Assembly: GCF_000422765.1 (NCBI RefSeq)
Contig: NZ_AUGR01000001.1
Location: forward strand, 360,980 to 424,979
Direction of reading: 5' to 3'
Source of the DNA: Neptunomonas japonica DSM 18939
GTDB taxonomy: Bacteria; Pseudomonadota; Gammaproteobacteria; Pseudomonadales; Balneatricaceae
Length of the DNA stretch: 64,000 nucleotides
The translations under genes were made by a program, and so were the position numbers. Below are positions 42,278 to 51,762 of the stretch, in pieces (the stretch's first letter is position 1; the number at the start of each line of letters is the position of its first letter). The notes below the pieces were generated by a model that saw only the letters and a program-made list of their open reading frames with translations, ran no database searches and was not told the DNA's origin.

Positions 42278-43531
42278 ATGCAGCGTTATTCAGGTTTTGG
42301 ACTGCTCAAGCACAGTCTCACGCACCATGAGAATTGGCAGCGTACTTGGCGTAACCCTACGCCGAAGAAAGAATATGATGTTGTCATTATCGGTGGCGGT
42401 GGTCACGGTTTAGCAACGGCTTACTATCTAGCCAAAGAACACGGTATTACTAATGTTGCCGTGATCGAAAAAGGCTACTTAGGGGGCGGTAATACGGCTC
42501 GTAACACTACAATTGTACGTTCTAATTACTTGTGGGATGAGTCAGCTCATCTATATGAGCACGCCATGAAATTGTGGGAAGGTCTATCTCAAGATCTTAA
42601 CTACAACGTGATGTTCTCTCAACGCGGTGTGTTAAACCTAGGACATACGTTACAAGACATGCGTGATATCGAACGACGGGTTAATGCTAACCGCCTTAAC
42701 GGTATTGACGGTGAAGTATTGGATCCACAGCAGATCAAAGAGATCGTGCCGCACATGGACTGCTCTGATAATACGCGTTACCCAATTTTGGGCGCTTCTT
42801 GGCAGCCTCGTGGTGGTGTTGCACGTCATGATGCGGTTGCTTGGGGCTTTGCTCGTGGCGCAGACTCCTTCGGTGTTGATTTGATTCAAGAAACGGAAGT
42901 TACTGACCTCATTATTGAAGATGGCACAATTACGGGTGTTAAAACAAACCGTTATGGTGACATTAAAGCGGGCCGTGTTGGTTGTGTTGTCGCAGGTAAC
43001 TCAAGTGTTCTTGCGAAGAAGGCAGGTTTTGAACTGCCGTTAGAGTCTCACCCTCTACAGGCACTGGTTTCTGAACCAATCAAACCGATCCTAGACACAG
43101 TAGTGATGTCTAATCACGTGCATGGTTATGTGAGCCAGTCAGATAAAGGTGATTTAGTTATCGGTGCCGGTATTGATGGTTACACAGGGTATGGCCAACG
43201 TGGTTCTTACCCAACTATCGAACATACCGTGCAAGCCATTGTGGAGCTGTTCCCGGTTTTCAGCCGAGTGCGTATGAACCGTCAGTGGGGAGGTATTGTT
43301 GATACTTGCCCAGATGCTTGCCCGATTATCAGTAAAACCCCGGTTAAGAATTTGTTTTTCAACTGCGGTTGGGGTACGGGTGGTTTTAAAGCAACACCAG
43401 GTGCTGGTAACGTTTTTGCGGCATCGTTAGCGACAGGTGAAATGCATCCGTTGGCTGAACCATTCTCTATGTTCCGATTCCATGACGGCGCGCTGATCGA
43501 TGAACACGGCGCTGCGGGCGTAGCACACTAA
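42278..43531 (+). CDS. soxB: sarcosine oxidase beta subunit
   Basis: The beta subunit of heterotetrameric sarcosine oxidase holds the flavins that oxidise sarcosine. The FAD-binding motif [20 protein letters not shown] is at about residues 33-52. His184 in ARHDAVAWG is the probable attachment site of the covalent FMN by analogy with the Pseudomonas/Stenotrophomonas enzyme. The C-terminal [17 protein letters not shown] is conserved. Length is 417. It is followed by soxD after 15 bases. Confidence 0.96.
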   Translation: MQRYSGFGLLKHSLTHHENWQRTWRNPTPKKEYDVVIIGGGGHGLATAYYLAKEHGITNVAVIEKGYLGGGNTARNTTIVRSNYLWDESAHLYEHAMKLWEGLSQDLNYNVMFSQRGVLNLGHTLQDMRDIERRVNANRLNGIDGEVLDPQQIKEIVPHMDCSDNTRYPILGASWQPRGGVARHDAVAWGFARGADSFGVDLIQETEVTDLIIEDGTITGVKTNRYGDIKAGRVGCVVAGNSSVLAKKAGFELPLESHPLQALVSEPIKPILDTVVMSNHVHGYVSQSDKGDLVIGAGIDGYTGYGQRGSYPTIEHTVQAIVELFPVFSRVRMNRQWGGIVDTCPDACPIISKTPVKNLFFNCGWGTGGFKATPGAGNVFAASLATGEMHPLAEPFSMFRFHDGALIDEHGAAGVAH

Positions 43532-43546
43532 AAGGGGCTGATTAAC

Positions 43547-43831
43547 ATGTTTCATATTTATTGCCCGCATTGTGCGGAATATCGTGAAGAAGAAGAATTT
43601 CACGCAGCAGGTCAGGCGCATATCGCTAGGCCACTGGATCCAGAAGCTTGCTCTGATAAAGAGTGGGGCGAGTATATGTTTTTCCGTAAAAACCCACGTG
43701 GTATTCATCATGAGTTGTGGGTTCATGCCGCCGGTTGTCGCAAATTTTTCAATATAACACGCGATACCCAGAGCTACGAAATTAAAGAAGTCTACAAGAT
43801 TGGCGAAAAGCCATCTGTAGTCGCTGAGTAA
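43547..43831 (+). CDS. soxD: sarcosine oxidase delta subunit
   Basis: This 94-residue subunit binds structural zinc. The expected ligands are visible: Cys6 and Cys9 in CPHC, His60 and Cys64 in HAAGC. It packs against the alpha and beta subunits of the cytoplasmic enzyme. It lies between soxB and soxA with 13-15 base gaps. Confidence 0.95.
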   Translation: MFHIYCPHCAEYREEEEFHAAGQAHIARPLDPEACSDKEWGEYMFFRKNPRGIHHELWVHAAGCRKFFNITRDTQSYEIKEVYKIGEKPSVVAE

Positions 43832-43844
43832 CAGGAGCGGAATT

Positions 43845-46800
43845 ATGACACAGCAAAACCGCCTCCAGAGTGGGGGTCGCATAGACCGCTCTAAGCCATT
43901 AACCTTTACTTACAATGGTAAGCAATATAAAGGTTTTCAGGGCGACACTCTGGCATCTGCTATGTTGGCCAACGGCGTTAATGTCGTTAGCCGTAGTTTT
44001 AAATACAGTCGTCCACGCGGGATTGTGGCCGCCGGTGCTGAAGAACCAAATGCAATTTTGCAATTGGGTGCTACAGAAGCAACTCAGGTACCTAACGTAC
44101 GCGCTACACAGCAAGAGTTGTTCAATGGATTGGTAAGCCAATCGACGAACGGCTGGCCAAACGTTGATACCGATGTGATGTCTGTCTTAGGTAAGGTTGG
44201 TGGCAAAATGATGCCTCCAGGTTTCTACTACAAGACGTTTATGTTCCCAGAGTCTTTGTGGAATACCTATGAGTCTTTGATTCGAAAAGCTGCAGGTATG
44301 GGGCGTTCACCTCTTGAGAATGACCCAGATTCTTATGACCACATTAATCAACACTGCGATGTAATGATTGTCGGTGCTGGCCCTGCTGGTTTAGCGGCAG
44401 CATTGGCTGCTGCACGCAGTGGCGCTCGTGTCATTTTGGCGGACGAGCAAAGCGAGTTTGGTGGAAGCTTACTAAGTACTACAGAGAAGCTAGATGGCAA
44501 GCCTGCTTCTGAGTGGGTGAGTGCAGTGACTGAAGAGTTACGTAGCTATGAAGACGTTATGCTATTGCCGCGCTCTACCGTAAACGGCTACCACGACCAT
44601 AACTTTGTGACGATCCATGAGCGTTGCACTGATCACCTTAGTGACATTGCGCCTGTCAATCAGGCTCGTCAGCGCTTACATAAAGTACGTGCTAAATGGG
44701 TTGTACTGGCGACGGGTGCGCATGAGCGTCCACTAGTTTATTCGAACAATGATGTGCCGGGTTGCATGGTAAGCGGTGCTGTTTCTACGTATATCAACCG
44801 TTACGGCGTCGTTCCTGGTAATGAGCTGGTGGTCACAACGACTAACGATTATGGCTATCAATCAGCACTAGATTGGCATGATGCCGGGCGTAAAGTAGTA
44901 GCGGTAGTTGATACGCGTGCTAACCCTGCTGGTGAGCGTGTTGATGCAGCTCGTCAACGCGGTATTAATGTCATAACAGGCTCTGCCGTTATTGATGTAC
45001 AAGGCTCAAAACGTGTTTCAGGCGTATCTGTTGCACCTATCAGTGCTGACGGTAATAAAGTCAGCGGCTCTGTGACTAAGTTAAACACCGATACCGTTGC
45101 TACGTCGGGTGGCTGGAGCCCCGTTATTCATCTGTCTAGCCATACTGGCAGCCGTCCTATTTGGAATGATGAGATTGTTGGTTTCGTTCCAGGACCAACA
45201 GTTCAGAAGCAGCTAACGGCGGGTGGTATAAACGGTAGCTACAATACAAATTCAGTATTGTCTGAAGGACTAGAGGCAGGTCTGAAAGCGGTTGCTGAAG
45301 TAGGCTTAAACGCTGCTGAAGTTGTTTTACCTAAAGCAGAGGATGTGAAAGAGGGTGCGTCAATGACTCTTTTCCATATTCCACACTTAAAACCTACGTC
45401 ACAGGCGCCGAAGCAGTTTGTCGATTATCAGACAGATGTGACAGCAGCAGGGATTGAGCTAGCATGTCGTGAAGGCTTCGAGTCTATCGAGCATGTTAAG
45501 CGTTATACCGCGATGGGCTTTGGTACTGATCAAGGTAAGCTGGGTAATATCAACGGTATGGCGGTAGCGGCGAAAGCGCTCAATAAGACTATCCCTGAAA
45601 CGGGTACGACTATTTTCCGTCCTAACTATACACCTATTACCTTTGGTGCAATCGCAGGCCGTAATTGCGGTGAGCTATTTGATCCTAAGCGTTACTCAGC
45701 GATGCAGATGTGGCACGTAGAGCGCGGTGCTAAGTTTGAGGATGTTGGCCAATGGAAGCGTCCATGGTACTTCCCTCAAGCGGGCGAAAATATGCAGCAG
45801 TCTCTTGATCGTGAGTGTCTGGCGGTACGTGACAGTGTTGGTATCTTGGATGCGTCTACGCTGGGTAAAATAGATATTCAAGGCAGAGATGCGCGTGAAT
45901 TCCTTGGTCGAATCTACAGTAATGCTTGGGCTAAATTAGCAGTAGGTAAGTGTCGTTACGGTCTGATGTGTGGCGAAGACGGCATGGTTTTCGATGATGG
46001 TGTTTCGGCTTGCTTAGGCGATAACCACTTTTTGATGACCACAACGACGGGTGGTGCGGCACGAGTGCTGGAATGGCTTGAACTGTATCACCAGACTGAA
46101 TGGCCAGAGTTGGAAGTATATTTCAATACAGTTACCGATCACTGGTCGACACTGACTATTTCTGGTCCTAACAGCCGTAAGTTGTTGGCAGAACTGACCG
46201 ACTATGATTTGAGTAACGATAACTTCTCATTCATGGATTGGAAGCAGATCAAAGTAGCAGGCGTGCCTGCACGTGTTTTCCGTATCTCGTTCACGGGTGA
46301 GTTAACGTTTGAGATTAACGTACAGGCTAACTACGGTACGCATGTATGGGAGAAACTGTTCGAAGCGGGTGCTAAGTACAATTTGACGCCGTACGGCACA
46401 GAAACCATGCATATTTTACGAGCTGAAAAAGGCTTCATTATTGCAGGCCAAGATACGGATGGTTCGGTTCATCCGTTTGATTTGGGCATGGGCTGGTGTG
46501 TATCCAATAAAAAACCATTCAGTTACGTGGGCAAGCGCGGCATGAACCGACAGGATTGTGTGCGTGATAACCGTAAACAGATGGTTGGTCTTAAGACCAA
46601 AGATCCAAAAGTGGTCATTCCTGAAGGCGCACAAGCAGTATTGGATCCTAATGAACCTATTCCTATGAAGATGGTAGGTCATGTTACTTCCAGCTACTGG
46701 AGTGCTAATTTAGGCCACTCTATTGCGATGGGCTTTGTCAAAGGTGGTTTAGATAAGATGGGTGAGACTGTTTATTACCCACTCGTTGACGGTACTGTGA

Positions 46801-46862
46801 TTGAAGCTGAAATCTGTAGCCCAATCTTCCTGGATCCGAAAGGGGAGCGTCAAAATGTCTGA
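43845..46862 (+). CDS. soxA: sarcosine oxidase alpha subunit
   Basis: The 1005-residue alpha subunit binds NAD+ and tetrahydrofolate. An N-terminal ferredoxin-like domain (TFTYNGKQYKGFQGDTLASA) is followed by a nucleotide-binding domain with VMIVGAGPAGLAAALAAARSG near residue 175. The C-terminal 400 residues are GcvT-like and capture the methyl carbon as methylene-tetrahydrofolate (TISGPNSRKLLAEL, RISFTGELTFEINV). It overlaps soxG by eight bases. Confidence 0.96.
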   Translation: MTQQNRLQSGGRIDRSKPLTFTYNGKQYKGFQGDTLASAMLANGVNVVSRSFKYSRPRGIVAAGAEEPNAILQLGATEATQVPNVRATQQELFNGLVSQSTNGWPNVDTDVMSVLGKVGGKMMPPGFYYKTFMFPESLWNTYESLIRKAAGMGRSPLENDPDSYDHINQHCDVMIVGAGPAGLAAALAAARSGARVILADEQSEFGGSLLSTTEKLDGKPASEWVSAVTEELRSYEDVMLLPRSTVNGYHDHNFVTIHERCTDHLSDIAPVNQARQRLHKVRAKWVVLATGAHERPLVYSNNDVPGCMVSGAVSTYINRYGVVPGNELVVTTTNDYGYQSALDWHDAGRKVVAVVDTRANPAGERVDAARQRGINVITGSAVIDVQGSKRVSGVSVAPISADGNKVSGSVTKLNTDTVATSGGWSPVIHLSSHTGSRPIWNDEIVGFVPGPTVQKQLTAGGINGSYNTNSVLSEGLEAGLKAVAEVGLNAAEVVLPKAEDVKEGASMTLFHIPHLKPTSQAPKQFVDYQTDVTAAGIELACREGFESIEHVKRYTAMGFGTDQGKLGNINGMAVAAKALNKTIPETGTTIFRPNYTPITFGAIAGRNCGELFDPKRYSAMQMWHVERGAKFEDVGQWKRPWYFPQAGENMQQSLDRECLAVRDSVGILDASTLGKIDIQGRDAREFLGRIYSNAWAKLAVGKCRYGLMCGEDGMVFDDGVSACLGDNHFLMTTTTGGAARVLEWLELYHQTEWPELEVYFNTVTDHWSTLTISGPNSRKLLAELTDYDLSNDNFSFMDWKQIKVAGVPARVFRISFTGELTFEINVQANYGTHVWEKLFEAGAKYNLTPYGTETMHILRAEKGFIIAGQDTDGSVHPFDLGMGWCVSNKKPFSYVGKRGMNRQDCVRDNRKQMVGLKTKDPKVVIPEGAQAVLDPNEPIPMKMVGHVTSSYWSANLGHSIAMGFVKGGLDKMGETVYYPLVDGTVIEAEICSPIFLDPKGERQNV

Positions 46863-47526
46863 TTTGAATGTGATGACAGCAGCAGAAATGGCAGCCACGA
46901 AAGCTGCAGTAATGGACCAGGTTCCTGGCCCGGAAATACAGGGGCAGTCTCCTTTGCATCATGCGGATTTAGATTCGCTGGCAAAGGTTGGTCCAAAGCA
47001 AGGTGGTGTTCACCTGCGTGAGCATAAGCTTTTGGGGCATCTAACACTGCGCCTTAATCCTGAGAATGATGATCAGCTAGCCGCTGCAGAGCGTGTGTTG
47101 GGTGTGGCTTTGCCACTGCAGCCACTGACCTCTGTCGAGAGTGGTAGCTACTCTGTACGCTGGATGTCTCCAGATGAATGGTTGATCTTGGTGCCGGGTC
47201 TTGAAGCTTTTGATGTTGAGTCGAAGTTTAGAGATGAGATGGGCGGACACTATTCATTGGTTAACAGCAGTGGTGGTTCTACTGTTTTGGAGCTGTCTGG
47301 TCCTGATGTTGTTGAGCTTTTGAAAAGATGCACATCGATTGACTTGCACCCTAAGCTGTTTCCAGTGGGTAAAGTTGTCTCAACGGTGTTTGCAAAGAGC
47401 TCAGCCATCATCCGTCGTACAGGAGAGCACAGTTTCGAACTCGTTATTCGACGTAGTTTCTCAGACTACATCTGGCTTTGGCTTCAAGAAACCAGCCGTG
47501 AATTTGGTCTTGTCGTAAAAGCCTGA
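46855..47526 (+). CDS. soxG: sarcosine oxidase gamma subunit
   Basis: The gamma subunit is a GcvT-like partial fold needed for assembly. Conserved segments are LRLNPENDDQ, SVRWMSPDEWLILVPG and a C-terminal FELVIRRSFSDYIWLWL. Start ATG 46855 is chosen because it has AGGGGAGC upstream and gives MSDLNVM; a TTG at 46801 in the same frame would extend 18 residues into soxA. Product length is 223. Confidence 0.93.
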   Translation: MSDLNVMTAAEMAATKAAVMDQVPGPEIQGQSPLHHADLDSLAKVGPKQGGVHLREHKLLGHLTLRLNPENDDQLAAAERVLGVALPLQPLTSVESGSYSVRWMSPDEWLILVPGLEAFDVESKFRDEMGGHYSLVNSSGGSTVLELSGPDVVELLKRCTSIDLHPKLFPVGKVVSTVFAKSSAIIRRTGEHSFELVIRRSFSDYIWLWLQETSREFGLVVKA

Positions 47527-47597
47527 ACTCATAATTATGAGCATCAGTCCGACGCATTAGCCCTGAGCTATTAATCCTAAACTCTTAATAATGTTGA

Positions 47598-47624
47598 CCT
47601 CACGACGAATGATTCGTCGTGAGG
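47598..47624 (+). terminator. perfect 12-bp hairpin between soxG and purU
   Basis: CCTCACGACGAA (47598-47609), loop TGA, TTCGTCGTGAGG (47613-47624) form an uninterrupted stem. It is followed by CAGTATTTCT rather than a U-tract. It could reduce read-through into purU or be a dimeric protein site. Confidence 0.55.
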
Positions 47625-47663
47625 CAGTATTTCTATGCGAAATGCTGCTGACATGAGGTTTTT

Positions 47664-48530
47664 ATGAATACAAAAAACAAGCCTTGGATTTTTACAGCGA
47701 ACTGCCCGAGTTTATTAGGCACGGTCGATGTAGTAACACGCTTTATGGCTGAGTCCGGAAACTATATCGACGAGATTCATTCTTTTGATGATCGAGAATC
47801 CAACCGGTTTTTTATTCGAATTGAGTTTCAGCCTAACACTGACAACTTTAACGAAGCGCAGTTTAACGAAGAGTTCTCCGTTAGAGCTGCTGAGTTTGAG
47901 ATGCAGTGGGAATTGACTGAGCCTGAGCATCGCCCACGGGTAGCGATCTTGGTGTCTAAATATGATCATTGCTTAAATGATCTACTGTACCGCCATCGTA
48001 CTGGCCAGTTGAATATTGAGATACCGGTGATTATCTCTAATCATCCTGATCTTGAACATTTAGCAAAATGGCATGATATTCCTTACTACCACTTGCCAAT
48101 TAGCAAAGAAACGAAGCCTCAGCAAGAAGCTGAGATTATGAAGCTGCTAAAAGAATACGATACAGAATTAGTTGTGCTTGCTCGCTACATGCAAGTGTTA
48201 TCTCCTGACCTATGTACGCATCTTGATGGCTGGGCGATCAATATTCATCACTCTTTATTACCTGGCTTTAAAGGCGCACGTCCTTATCATCAGGCGTGGG
48301 AGAAAGGTGTGAAAATGGTAGGGGCGACTGCTCACTATGTGAATAATGACTTGGATGAAGGGCCTATTATTGCTCAAGGTATTCAGTCGGTTGATCATGC
48401 GTATTATCCTGAAGATTTAATATCTAAAGGCCAAGATGTAGAACGCATAACCCTGTTTAATGCCGTGCGTTATCACATTGAAAAACGTGTTTTCCTAAGC
48501 GGTAGCCGTACTGTTGTCTTTGGTAACTAG
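47664..48530 (+). CDS. purU: formyltetrahydrofolate deformylase
   Basis: PurU hydrolyses 10-formyl-tetrahydrofolate to formate and free tetrahydrofolate. An ACT domain (WIFTANCPSLLGTVDVVTRF onward, residues 8-90) is followed by the formyltransferase fold. The catalytic Asn-His pair is in INIHHSLLPGF and the Asp in HYVNNDLDEGPI. Length is 288. Its presence after sox genes fits regeneration of tetrahydrofolate when sarcosine oxidation loads the pool with one-carbon units. Confidence 0.95.
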   Translation: MNTKNKPWIFTANCPSLLGTVDVVTRFMAESGNYIDEIHSFDDRESNRFFIRIEFQPNTDNFNEAQFNEEFSVRAAEFEMQWELTEPEHRPRVAILVSKYDHCLNDLLYRHRTGQLNIEIPVIISNHPDLEHLAKWHDIPYYHLPISKETKPQQEAEIMKLLKEYDTELVVLARYMQVLSPDLCTHLDGWAINIHHSLLPGFKGARPYHQAWEKGVKMVGATAHYVNNDLDEGPIIAQGIQSVDHAYYPEDLISKGQDVERITLFNAVRYHIEKRVFLSGSRTVVFGN

Positions 48531-48556
48531 TATTACTAGCGACTGCAGTTAACACT

Positions 48557-48593
48557 AGGCTAGAACGAGTAACGTTTTGCTATGTTCTAGCCT
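48557..48593. terminator. hairpin between convergent purU and regulator gene
   Basis: Perfect 10-bp arms AGGCTAGAAC (48557-48566) and GTTCTAGCCT (48584-48593) flank a 17-base loop. No U-tract is present on either strand. Its place between two convergent genes suggests a bidirectional transcription barrier. Confidence 0.5.
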
Positions 48594-48614
48594 GGCTTAC
48601 TAGGTCTAGGCTGT

Positions 48615-49655
48615 TTAACGGTTTTCGCGAGCCAGTGTGGGAGATACACCGAAATAGTCTTTATAGCAATTACTAAAGTGGCTGGTACTAACAAAACCAC
48701 TAGCTAGCGCAATATTGGTAATTGAATCATTGGTTTGTAGCAGTAATCGGCGTGCATGAGTAATTCTTAGTTCTAAATAATAGCGGCTAGGAGATGTTTC
48801 CAAATGATGCTGAAATAAGCGTTCTGTTTGGCGCCTTGATATACCCACAAATTCACTAAGCTCTTCGGCGCTAATTGGCTCTTCAATATTGGCAGCCATT
48901 AATGCCATTAAATCACGCAGTTTTTCAGGCAGACAGGGGTCATCAATAACTTGATTAAGGCGTACATCACTGCTTTCTGATATTTGATCGCAGCTGAGAA
49001 TCTCTTTTATGGCTCTAACAATTGCTTTCCCATGTATATCACCAATCAGGTAAAGCATCATCTCTAAAGCGCTAACCGGGCCGGCACAACTGAGGCGGTT
49101 ATTGTCGCTAACAAATACTTGGTTAGATGTAGTTACTTGAGGAAAGCGTTCCCGCATAAATGCGTGGTTATCTGGATGAACGGCACAGCTTTGTTTGTCT
49201 AATAGTCCTGCATGCGCCAGCGCAATCGCTCCATTCCATATACCTCCCATAATAACGCCTTGTTTGGCGGCTTCTTTAAGCAGCATGCTAAGGGGGAGGT
49301 GTGCCTCTGTTGAACAGCGAAAGCCGCCACAAATAATGAGTATCTTAGGGAAGCTTTTGTGTGAGGCTGTTGTCTCATTAATAATAGAGTCGGCAGAAAT
49401 CTCTATGCCCAGGTCACTCATAATAGGGGAACTATCTATAGCAAGTGTCTCATAGCTAAACAGCGGGCTAGTATTGACAAGGTTGGCTGTGACTATAGCG
49501 TCAACGGCCGCCGTGAATGCCATCATTGAGAAATGCTTTTGTAGAATAAAACCGACATGTGTTGGTTCAGATTGAGGGCTTTCAGAGGGCAAGAAAGCAC
49601 TGTTAGTATCTCGCATTTTTGCGCTGAAGTTGCGCTTCTCTTTGCTGTCAGTCAT
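48615..49655 (-). CDS. GlxA/GbdR-type AraC-family transcriptional regulator
   Basis: The 346-residue protein has an N-terminal DJ-1/PfpI-like domain (about residues 30-215), with VGFILQKHFSMMAFTAAVDAI and a degenerate nucleophile-elbow segment GGIWNGAIALAHAG. A C-terminal AraC double helix-turn-helix domain (about 235-345) has EFVGISRRQTERLFQHHL and ITNIALASGFVSTSHFSNCY. Its family includes GbdR, SouR and CdhR, which control glycine betaine, sarcosine and carnitine catabolism in Pseudomonas. Facing the sox operon, it is a plausible sarcosine- or betaine-responsive activator of it; that link is inference. Confidence 0.85.
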   Translation of the reverse strand: MTDSKEKRNFSAKMRDTNSAFLPSESPQSEPTHVGFILQKHFSMMAFTAAVDAIVTANLVNTSPLFSYETLAIDSSPIMSDLGIEISADSIINETTASHKSFPKILIICGGFRCSTEAHLPLSMLLKEAAKQGVIMGGIWNGAIALAHAGLLDKQSCAVHPDNHAFMRERFPQVTTSNQVFVSDNNRLSCAGPVSALEMMLYLIGDIHGKAIVRAIKEILSCDQISESSDVRLNQVIDDPCLPEKLRDLMALMAANIEEPISAEELSEFVGISRRQTERLFQHHLETSPSRYYLELRITHARRLLLQTNDSITNIALASGFVSTSHFSNCYKDYFGVSPTLARENR

Positions 49656-49776
49656 AAGCCATACCTATTTTATGTTGTCTCTTATACAGGCTGCTATTAA
49701 TTAAGCGACTGTTGTTTGTTGTTTATAACAGGTTTTTAATAAACATAGAATTTAGGTGTAATTTATAGACATGGTA

Positions 49777-49803
49777 ATGTAAAAAAATGTAAATAGATGT
49801 AAA
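49777..49803 (+). promoter_or_regulatory. array of three ATGTAAA direct repeats, 10-bp period
   Basis: ATGTAAA occurs at 49777, 49787 and 49797, exactly one helical turn apart, all in the nhaC direction. OmpR/PhoB-family regulators bind such in-phase direct repeats. A matching array lies upstream of the OmpR-family regulator gene (56226-56252). AT-rich background raises the chance level. Confidence 0.45.
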
Positions 49804-49901
49804 TAAGTATTAATTATTTTGAAAATATTATTTGTTTTTATTTACTTAGTATTTTTGTTACTTCTAAGTGATTGTTAATTCTATTGCGTTATTTATATTT
49901 A

Positions 49902-49921
49902 ATGTAATTGTTCGTTTACAT
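49902..49921. promoter_or_regulatory. palindrome with ATGTAA / TTACAT arms
   Basis: A 20-bp inverted repeat, ATGTAA then eight bases then TTACAT, carries the same core as the upstream TGTAAA array but in opposed orientation. It lies 215 bases before nhaC and may be another site for the same protein. Confidence 0.3.
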
Positions 49922-50136
49922 ACTTTGCCTTAAGTTAGTTTTTCTATGATTTTCCTAAATTTTCCCTATATGTTCAGTTGAATTTTTTACCTGTATAAAA
50001 GTATCAACAGATTATTAATGCTGTATTAAAAAGCATTGTCTCTTTGATTAAATAATACATAGGAAAAACTGTATTTTTAAAGTGTTCGTAGAAGCCAATT
50101 ACAAAAATAAACAAGGTAACCGGATAGGAAAAACAC

Positions 50137-51621
50137 ATGACTAATGAAAAAAACTTACAGCCCAGTTTTGGCATGGCAATACTGCCTATTGTGCTCACCC
50201 TCGCGGTGCTCGGGATACAACTTTTTTACTTTGATGACTTCACTCCTCACGTGCCTTTGGCGATAGGTCTTGCGATTACCGCAGTACTCGCGTGGATGCG
50301 TGGCTATACATGGGATGATATTGAAGGCGGCGTGATGCAAGTGGTACGCGTTGGTCTGCCATCTATTGCTATCTTAATGACTGTCGGAATGATTGTTGGT
50401 GTCTGGATTGCCAGCGGTACTGTTCCTGTAATGATTTACTACGGCTTAAAAGTGCTTTCACCGGAGTATTTCCTCGGTGCTGCAATGCTGTTGTGTTCAG
50501 TTGTCTCTGTTTCACTAGGTACATCTTGGGGTACTGTAGGTACAGTCGGTTTAGCACTGATGGGTATTGGTGCAGGTTTTGACATCCCTGTTTACTGGAC
50601 AGCTGGTGCAGTAGTTTCTGGTGCGTTCTTTGGCGATAAAATCTCACCTCTTTCCGATACAACTAATTTAGCACCGGCAGTAACAGGCGTTAATTTATTT
50701 GATCATATTCGTAATATGATGCCAACGACTGTCCCAGCAATGCTAATTGCTTTAGCCATTTACTTGTTTGTCGGCTTTAATATGATCGGTACTGGTGCCG
50801 TGGATTTTTCAAAAATTAATGCTATTACTAGTGGCCTAGAGCAAAACTTCGAATTATCGTGGATGTTATTACTGCCTCCTTTGCTTGTTGTTATCTTAGC
50901 CTTGAAAAAGATGCCTGCATTGCCGTCTCTTTTTGCTGGGGTACTTGTCGGCACACTGATGGCGATGTTTGTCCAAGGTTCTTCTTTGCATGAAGTATTT
51001 GGTTTCATGCAGTCGGGTTATAAAATTGATACAGGCGTTAGCGAAATTGACAGCCTTCTTAACCGTGGTGGTATTCAGTCTATGACATGGGTAATCACTC
51101 TTGTCATGATCGCTTTAGGTTTTGGTGGAGCGTTAGAACGCACCGGTTGTTTGGGAACTATCATTGAAGCTATAGTTCGTCGAGTGAGTGGTTTTTTTGG
51201 CTTACAAGCCGCAGCAATGGGTTCAGCAGTAGCAACGAATCTAGTCGCTGGTGATCCGTACCTATCTATCGCACTTCCAGGTCGTATGTTCGCACCTGCT
51301 TACGTGAAGCAAGGTTATTCTAAACTTAACTTATCTAGGGCTGTTGAAGAAGGTGGTACTTTGATTTCTCCATTGGTTCCTTGGAATGCAGGTGGAGCTT
51401 TTGTTATCACAGCACTTGGGTTAGGTATTAGTGATGGTAATATGGAAAACTTACTTTACATCCCATTGGCTTTTGCCTGCTGGTTATCCCCTGTCATAGG
51501 TTTGTTTTATGCCGCTACAGGCTTGTTCTCTCCTAAAATATCAGAGGAAGAGGCTGAAGCTGCGAAGGCTGAAAGCGAAATAATGCATACAGATGAAGTG
51601 GTTGCTGGCAGCACAGTATAA
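50137..51621 (+). CDS. NhaC-family Na+/H+ antiporter
   Basis: This 494-residue inner membrane protein has about eleven hydrophobic helices. It carries NhaC features: SLGTSWGTVGTVGLALMGIG, GAVVSGAFFGDKISPLSDTTNLAPAV and SAVATNLVAGDPYLSIALPG. The conserved polar residues of the GDKISPLSDTT segment are intact. NhaC proteins exchange sodium for protons; some relatives transport organic acids or amino acids with sodium (NhaC/MleN type), so the substrate is not certain. The C-terminal tail is acidic. It is divergent from the GlxA-type regulator and ends at a good terminator. Confidence 0.85.
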   Translation: MTNEKNLQPSFGMAILPIVLTLAVLGIQLFYFDDFTPHVPLAIGLAITAVLAWMRGYTWDDIEGGVMQVVRVGLPSIAILMTVGMIVGVWIASGTVPVMIYYGLKVLSPEYFLGAAMLLCSVVSVSLGTSWGTVGTVGLALMGIGAGFDIPVYWTAGAVVSGAFFGDKISPLSDTTNLAPAVTGVNLFDHIRNMMPTTVPAMLIALAIYLFVGFNMIGTGAVDFSKINAITSGLEQNFELSWMLLLPPLLVVILALKKMPALPSLFAGVLVGTLMAMFVQGSSLHEVFGFMQSGYKIDTGVSEIDSLLNRGGIQSMTWVITLVMIALGFGGALERTGCLGTIIEAIVRRVSGFFGLQAAAMGSAVATNLVAGDPYLSIALPGRMFAPAYVKQGYSKLNLSRAVEEGGTLISPLVPWNAGGAFVITALGLGISDGNMENLLYIPLAFACWLSPVIGLFYAATGLFSPKISEEEAEAAKAESEIMHTDEVVAGSTV

Positions 51622-51671
51622 TAGGCTGAGTTTCCCTAATTTGTCTTTGGATTAACGCTACATAAAAAAAG

Positions 51672-51704
51672 CCCTATAGGAGATCACTTCTATAGGGTTT
51701 TTTT
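51672..51704 (+). terminator. bidirectional-looking terminator after nhaC
   Basis: CCCTATAGGA (51672-51681) pairs with TTCTATAGGG (51688-51697), loop GATCAC, followed by seven T and preceded by seven A. This is a classic intrinsic terminator. Confidence 0.9.
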
Positions 51705-51762
51705 GTGTCTTAAAGAGTAAAGTTACTTCTTATTGTGGGTAGTTTAGAGCGGTATACGAAGC

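Larger units (their letters stand above)
49656..50136. other. very AT-rich intergenic region between regulator gene and nhaC
   Basis: These 481 bases contain no convincing gene and are much richer in A and T than the rest of the window. They hold a triple ATGTAAA direct repeat (49777-49803) and a palindrome with ATGTAA and TTACAT arms (49902-49921). The nhaC ribosome binding site is GGATAGGA just before 50137. Promoters for both divergent genes must lie here. Confidence 0.55.

Noticed and set aside
43427..43882. 151-residue minus-strand frame across the soxB-soxD-soxA junction
   Set aside because: Opposite intact soxD, whose zinc ligands are all conserved; no family similarity.
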